DNA of 64,000 nt from Danio rerio (Eukaryota; Chordata; Actinopteri; Cypriniformes; Danionidae). Location of the stretch: contig NC_133197.1 of assembly GCF_049306965.1 (NCBI RefSeq), positions 5,494,501-5,558,500 of the forward strand, given 5' to 3'. The translations under genes were made by a program, and so were the position numbers. Below the pieces are notes generated by a model. The model had not been told where the DNA came from and searched no databases. It saw only the letters and a program-made list of their open reading frames with translations. The number at the start of each line of letters is the position of its first letter. Position 1 is the first letter of the stretch. Below are positions 60,085-64,000 of this stretch, piece after piece.

Positions 60085-61254
60085 CTAACCGCTTGACGCA
60101 GATAAACAAGAAGTGGTGGAGCTGAGGCGTGTTTTTTTGCCGTTCTTCGGTTCGGGCGGAGGACTCGTGCTCAGGTTTCGCACCTTGCTGAAGCTGTTGC
60201 GCAAGCTGCTGTGTCGACTCCCTGAGGTGCTGGAGGTCTCCTTGGACATGAAGGTTTTGGGATCGCACAATCCTGCCTTCAGACAACTGCAGCACAGTAG
60301 CGTCGCGATGGCTTTGCGAAGCTCCAGACTGCCGAATGAATAAATGAGCGGATTCATGGCAGAGTTGAGTACGGCTAGCGCAATGACCCATTCGGGATTG
60401 AAAAGAGGGCTGCAACTTCGAGAGTAACAAAAGAAATCCACTAATAAGAGGATGAACAGTGGACCCCAACATACCATGAAGACCCCAACAATTGAAATGA
60501 CGGCTTTCAGGAGGCGTAGCGAACGCTTGCGACTGCGTGCGGATATCGTTTCAGTGCTACTTCGTACATGGCAATAGATTGCAAAATAGAGTACGCCGAT
60601 TGTGAGCAAAATTATGAAGAAGATGACCAATGCGAACAAGATGTAGCTCTTGGAGTAGAGCGGAAGAAGTGTCGAGCAACTTCTCAGATCGCAAACGCAG
60701 TTCCAGCCCATAAGTGGAAGGAATCCGATTATAAACGCCGTTATCCAGCATAACAGCATCATGATGTAGACTCGGTAGGTCTTTGTTGCGGTTTTCTGGT
60801 GGACGGGTTTCATCATAGTCGCATATCGCTCTACAGCGATCAAGAGAAGGCTAAAGATGGATGCCGCTAAAGCTACAAATAAAAGTCCTTCTCGGAATAG
60901 CCAGAGAATTGGGGTTAGCCTGAAGGTTTGTTCGCCGGACATGCAGATGTTGACCACGTATGATGTTCCCGTCAACAAGTCACTCAGTGCAATGTTGGCA
61001 ATGCAGATGAATATCCAACGGTGGCGCAGACGCACCCGAAACAGCACGGCTAGGAGCACCATGAGGTTCTCCAGGATGATGAAGACGCTGAAGCACAGGA
61101 ACAGGACGGTGACAGCGCTCACGCTTTTCTTTGAGGGCTTGCGGTGGTGGAGGCGTCCCGTGTAGTTGTAGTGCTCCAGGATGAGGCTGTTGCTGGTCCA
61201 GTTGTAGACGTCGGGACAGGATGAGGCGGAGCTGAAGGAACGCAGGACTTCCAT
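60085..61254 (-). CDS. s1pr4: Sphingosine 1-phosphate receptor 4 (class A GPCR)
   Basis: A 389-residue receptor encoded in one exon, as is usual for S1P receptors. It is expected at the plasma membrane, binding lysophospholipid S1P and signalling through G proteins; mammalian S1PR4 is mainly haematopoietic. Visible features: N-glycosylation sites at N18 (NWT) and N30 (NYT); the S1P-receptor N-terminal signature HYNYTGRL (28-35); seven hydrophobic segments at about 47-72, 80-104, 119-141, 160-181, 201-229, 248-272 and 288-309; the ligand-headgroup pair R121/E122 in REG; ERY at 142-144 in place of DRY; WNC with nearby cysteines 186, 188 and 193 in loop 2; CWGP at 262-265; C276/C281 in loop 3; NPLIY at 301-305; CC at 321-322 as a likely palmitoylation site; a Ser/Thr-rich tail. 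FRLTPILW, REGLLFVALAAS and KTATKTYRVY resemble human S1PR4 more than S1PR1, 2, 3 or 5. The start has a strong context (CACCATGG). No truncation or frameshift is seen. Confidence 0.95.
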   Translation of the reverse strand: MEVLRSFSSASSCPDVYNWTSNSLILEHYNYTGRLHHRKPSKKSVSAVTVLFLCFSVFIILENLMVLLAVLFRVRLRHRWIFICIANIALSDLLTGTSYVVNICMSGEQTFRLTPILWLFREGLLFVALAASIFSLLLIAVERYATMMKPVHQKTATKTYRVYIMMLLCWITAFIIGFLPLMGWNCVCDLRSCSTLLPLYSKSYILFALVIFFIILLTIGVLYFAIYCHVRSSTETISARSRKRSLRLLKAVISIVGVFMVCWGPLFILLLVDFFCYSRSCSPLFNPEWVIALAVLNSAMNPLIYSFGSLELRKAIATLLCCSCLKAGLCDPKTFMSKETSSTSGSRHSSLRNSFSKVRNLSTSPPPEPKNGKKTRLSSTTSCLSASSG

Positions 61255-61378
61255 GGTGTAAATGTGGAGTTGAATCTCGCTGGGGTCAATTCAGAGATTT
61301 GACACAATTGGACTCCAGGCAATCAGACTCCGAGTCCTTAGGGATGAGTCCTGAATATCCTTTCCCTCTTGGGATAAC
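61255..61378 (-). other. s1pr4: s1pr4 5' UTR part of the coding exon (exon 2)
   Basis: The 124 nt between the predicted splice acceptor and the start codon. The acceptor reads TCTCTATCAG|GTTATC on the minus strand. A branch-point-like TGACTAAC lies about 20-30 nt upstream of it and a pyrimidine-rich stretch lies between. The exact exon edge is inferred from the consensus only. Confidence 0.65.
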
Positions 61379-62674
61379 CTGATAGAGAACAGAGCATGTT
61401 AGTCAACTGAGTCCTGCAAGTCTTAAAGGATCTGAAGAGTTTGTTTCAAAGCAATGTCATAGAAGAACAATAGTGGGTTCCCTAAAAAACTGTTTCTTCT
61501 CAGTGTGACAACATTGTGTAATTGAGGATATGAAGTGGTGAAGAGTGTGCAAGTGGATTGAAGTGCAATATTCTACTATGGTTCCCACATCTAAAGCCAA
61601 TGTGATAACTGTGCCACTGTGAAATCTTGTGGGTTTTAGGCATCAAGTTCCCACTAAATGTTCTAGTACATTCAACTTTTGTGGTCAAGAGTGTGGAAGC
61701 CTTAAAGAGTTTAGCTTCATTTCCAGTTAAACACACCTGAACAAAGATAAGCAAAGTCTCTGGGATTACTAGAAACTTCCAAACAGAGACCAAGACTAGT
61801 AACCCCTGTCCTAAAAGGTATACAATAGTTCCCTAATGCACATATTAGTACTCTAAAAGTACATTTTACAACCAATATTAGCACCGTTTCGCTTTCGTAT
61901 CTTGGGGTACCACTCCAGTTTCTCCCAAGTACCATTTAGCTTTCATATCTTGAGGTACCACCCTTGTTTTTTTGAGGGTGTACTTTATTATGGCAGTAAA
62001 ATCATCAATTTAGCAAGCTGGGCTACTAACATTATGACATTAGAGTTGTTCAAGTTCATCTTGCATTTAAATTGACATTACAATACTGGGACAGTCCCGT
62101 TGGCACCAAGCGTCTTGCTCAAGTGCACAATGGTGTCATATGAGAAACTGCTATTTGCGGTGACTAGTTGCCAGATTTTTAACCACTGCCCTCAAAATAT
62201 ATCCCAGAATAGTTCATAATTCTGAAATGTGTTGTTATATATGTACAGTATATATAGATAAATGATATATTAGACATCAGACAACATATCTTGCGCTTAA
62301 CCGAAGTTTTTTTTTCCTCGCCACGTGCAAAGAGCATTTAAATATCTCTAGTTTCACTTCTCCACTTGTGGTTTTCAGGGGATTTAAGTGTGCGGCGTGT
62401 TTAAAGAGCTAATGCGTGATCATGCAAAACAGTAACTGCAATTAATCAGTTAATAATTAAAGAATTGCTGCTTTTAATGTGAAACTTCAATACAAAGCCA
62501 TTGATAAATGATGAAATTGATAAACTAATACCCAAATTAATATAAAAGTACTGTATGTAATGTAAAATAAAAAAATTTATGTTCAAATTAGCTCATAAAT
62601 AACTATATAGCACGTCATTTAAAAGCGTTTTACATCCAGTGTCATATTTTGCTAAGTGATGCATCTCGACTTAC
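61379..62674 (-). other. s1pr4: s1pr4 5' UTR intron (predicted, 1296 bp)
   Basis: GT-AG intron predicted from a near-perfect donor AAAGAG|GTAAGT (exon edge at 62675) and the acceptor at 61379. It holds no protein-coding ORF of note and little recognisable repeat. A block at 62351-62374 reads, on the minus strand, AAACCACA (RUNX-type) followed by GAGAAGTGAAAC (ETS/IRF-composite-like). Such motifs would suit a blood-cell gene, but that role is inference from short matches. Confidence 0.6.
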
Positions 62675-62730
62675 CTCTTTATTAGTGATGCTGTGGTTTT
62701 TGGTATTGAGCCATGCTCTGGTGCAGAAAG
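62675..62730 (-). other. s1pr4: s1pr4 noncoding exon 1 (predicted)
   Basis: The 3' edge is fixed by the donor AAAGAG|GTAAGT at 62675/62674. The 5' edge is only an estimate, about 30 nt below the TATA box at 62755-62761. The exon contains the short upstream ORF at 62682-62714. Confidence 0.6.
62682..62714 (-). CDS. Upstream ORF in s1pr4 exon 1 (10 residues plus stop)
   Basis: ATG in a strong context (A at -3, G at +4) opens an ORF reading MAQYQKPQHH before a TAA that lies 7 nt inside the predicted donor. It is out of the main coding exon and would precede the receptor start in the spliced mRNA, so it could lower receptor translation. Translation is inferred, not shown. Confidence 0.4.
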   Translation of the reverse strand: MAQYQKPQHH

Positions 62731-62754
62731 CACGAGCGCTGGCTCTCTGAATGA

Positions 62755-62813
62755 TTATATACCTCGCGCTGACAAGGAAGGAAGCCTTCTTGCAGATATT
62801 CGACACACCCAAT
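62755..62813 (-). promoter_or_regulatory. s1pr4: s1pr4 core promoter: TATA box with ETS, CACCC and CCAAT-type sites
   Basis: The minus strand reads TATATAA at 62761-62755, about 30 bp above the proposed exon 1. Just upstream lie tandem GGAA cores (AGGAAGGAAG on the plus strand, about 62774-62783), a CACACCC box (62804-62810) and CCAAT (62809-62813). The spacing of TATA, exon and donor is what supports the call; each motif alone is weak. Confidence 0.6.
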
Positions 62814-63129
62814 GGAGAAAGCATCAACTCTCAGTTTCTACATTTATAAAATGCACAATTGTGACACCTTCCTAGAATGTGTACAAATCATGGACTGCCA
62901 TGAGAAAGAAGTCAAGTTGCATGGTATGCAATCAATCCAGCACCTATCGGGGAAGATCAGGCGTCAGAGTGAACTGCATTTGCACATATGCATTCATATG
63001 CTGTTTATAATTCCTTTTAATAGTGATATTTACAGGGCAATGACATTTTTCTTTAAAAGTATTTACTATAATTTTTTTTCTGCTGGAAAATGTCTGATTT
63101 CTTTAAATTTGGCTGATTATATAAACATA
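62814..63129. other. No gene seen upstream of the s1pr4 promoter
   Basis: Repeat-poor to about 63000, then AT-rich. An open frame at 62812-63171 runs opposite to s1pr4, overlaps its promoter and is not recognised. Confidence 0.4.
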
Positions 63130-63610
63130 GAGGTGAAGTCAGAATTATTAGCCCACCTAAATTATGATTAAATGGGCTAATAATTTTGTCCTTAAAATGG
63201 TGTTTAAAAAATTAAAAACTGCTTTTATTCTAGCCAAAATAAAACAAATAAAACTTTCTCTAGAAGAAAAAATATTATCAGACATACTGTGTAAATGTCC
63301 TTGCTCTGTTAAACATAATTTGGGAAATATTTAAAAAAGAAAAAAACAAAACAAAGGGGGGCTAATTATTCTGACTTAAACTGTATGTAAAAACTGCTTA
63401 GGTCAATATTATTAATAATTATTATTAATTAGTATTATTAAAATTTAATTATTAATAAGTATATATTTTCCCAATTGGCTACAGAATAGACACTGTTGTC
63501 CAATGACTTGCCTAATTAACCTTAATTACCCTAATCAACCCTTTAAATCGCATTTTAAGCTGAATACAAGTATTTTGGAAAATATTACGTACTGTCAACA
63601 TGACAAAGAC
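63130..63610. mobile_element. Rearranged Tc1/mariner-type MITE pieces
   Basis: 63132-63385 has both GTGAAGTCAGAATTATTAG and TAATTATTCTGACTTAAACT but lacks the middle; 63480-63610 holds the missing-type middle (CCTAATTAACCTTAATTACC, GTCAACATGACAAAGAC) in the other orientation. One broken copy or two overlapping ones. Confidence 0.65.
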
Positions 63611-63725
63611 TAATAAAAGTGAAATATGTATCATAAATGACGATGCGGATATGGAAATGAAGGTCATATAAAACTAATAAATATATTTTTGATTTAAATA
63701 TCTAAATTTATATATATTCCATCTA

Positions 63726-64000
63726 AAGAAGGTCGCTGGTTCGAGCCTCGGCTGGGTCAGTTGGCATATCTTTGTGGAGTTTGCATGTTCTCCCCACGTT
63801 CTTGTGGGTTTCCTCCGGGTGCTCTGGTTTGCCCCCTACAGTCCAAAGACATGCGATACAGGTGAATTGGGTAGGCTAAATTGTCCGTAGTGTATGAGTG
63901 TGTATGGATGTTTCCCAGAGATGGGTTGCAGCTGGAAGGACATCCACTGTGTAAAACATGTGCTGGATAATTTGGCAGTTCATTCCGGTGTGGCGACCCC
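63726..64000 (+). mobile_element. DANA SINE, 5'-truncated, cut by window end
   Basis: Starts at AAGAAGGTCGCTGGTTCGAG (B box GGTTCGAGCCT) and runs to the GGTGTGGCGACCCC region at the window edge. Confidence 0.9.

Noticed and set aside
60023-60472. 149-codon ORF and other frames overlapping s1pr4
   Set aside because: They are antisense or out-of-frame shadows of the receptor; its GPCR motifs fix the true frame.
60857-61165. Plus-strand 102-codon ORF opposite s1pr4
   Set aside because: Complement of the receptor N-terminal half; no independent signal.

Overview
The window is zebrafish (Danio rerio) or very close cyprinid nuclear DNA. The evidence is about a dozen copies of the DANA tRNA-derived SINE, Tc1/mariner, hAT and PIF-Harbinger-type DNA elements, fish L2 and L1 LINE tails, long (TA)n, (ATCT)n and (CA)n tracts, and one intact vertebrate gene. 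There is no sign of bacterial or viral gene organisation.

The only gene I can name is s1pr4 (sphingosine 1-phosphate receptor 4) on the minus strand: one uninterrupted 389-codon coding exon at 60085-61254, a 1.3 kb intron in the 5' UTR (61379-62674), a short noncoding exon 1 ending at 62675, and a TATA promoter just above it (62755-62813). Exon 1 carries an 11-codon upstream ORF (10 residues plus stop) in a strong start context. The 3' flank contains a 189-bp tandem duplication that doubles a poly(A)-signal region.

The remaining 58 kb is intergenic or intronic and mostly repeats. 0-6 kb: nested DNA elements, a SINE, a hAT MITE and a 5'-truncated L2. 7-13 kb: MITEs, DANA copies and an 11-bp-based minisatellite. 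14.18-14.43 kb: a promoter-like block (TATA, two CRE-like sites, a donor after a short ATG ORF), the best hint of a second gene. 16-29 kb: two solo LTR fossils, one carrying a MITE and the other sitting inside a hAT element, and a hAT element holding two convergent tRNA-like segments. 29.6-32.3 kb: a tandem array of about 580-bp units, each with a splice-acceptor-like site, followed by exon-like sequence. 34-46 kb: a palindromic hAT MITE, a possible 169-nt exon, a 62-bp minisatellite, a third solo LTR with a nested MITE, and a 3.4 kb composite of elements inside elements. 47-54 kb: two internally deleted Tc1-type elements, a 135-bp hairpin, long TA tracts and a 43-bp minisatellite in two blocks around about 1 kb of other sequence. 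55-59 kb: further repeats, a partly amplified DANA and an L1-type 3' end.

I found no unknown enzymatic or defence system. The most notable items are the s1pr4 regulatory architecture, the unexplained promoter-like block at 14.2 kb, the hAT element with two inverted tRNA-like promoters, and the dated nestings shown by perfect target-site duplications. Element family names rest on termini, target duplications and remembered consensus; none was checked against a library.
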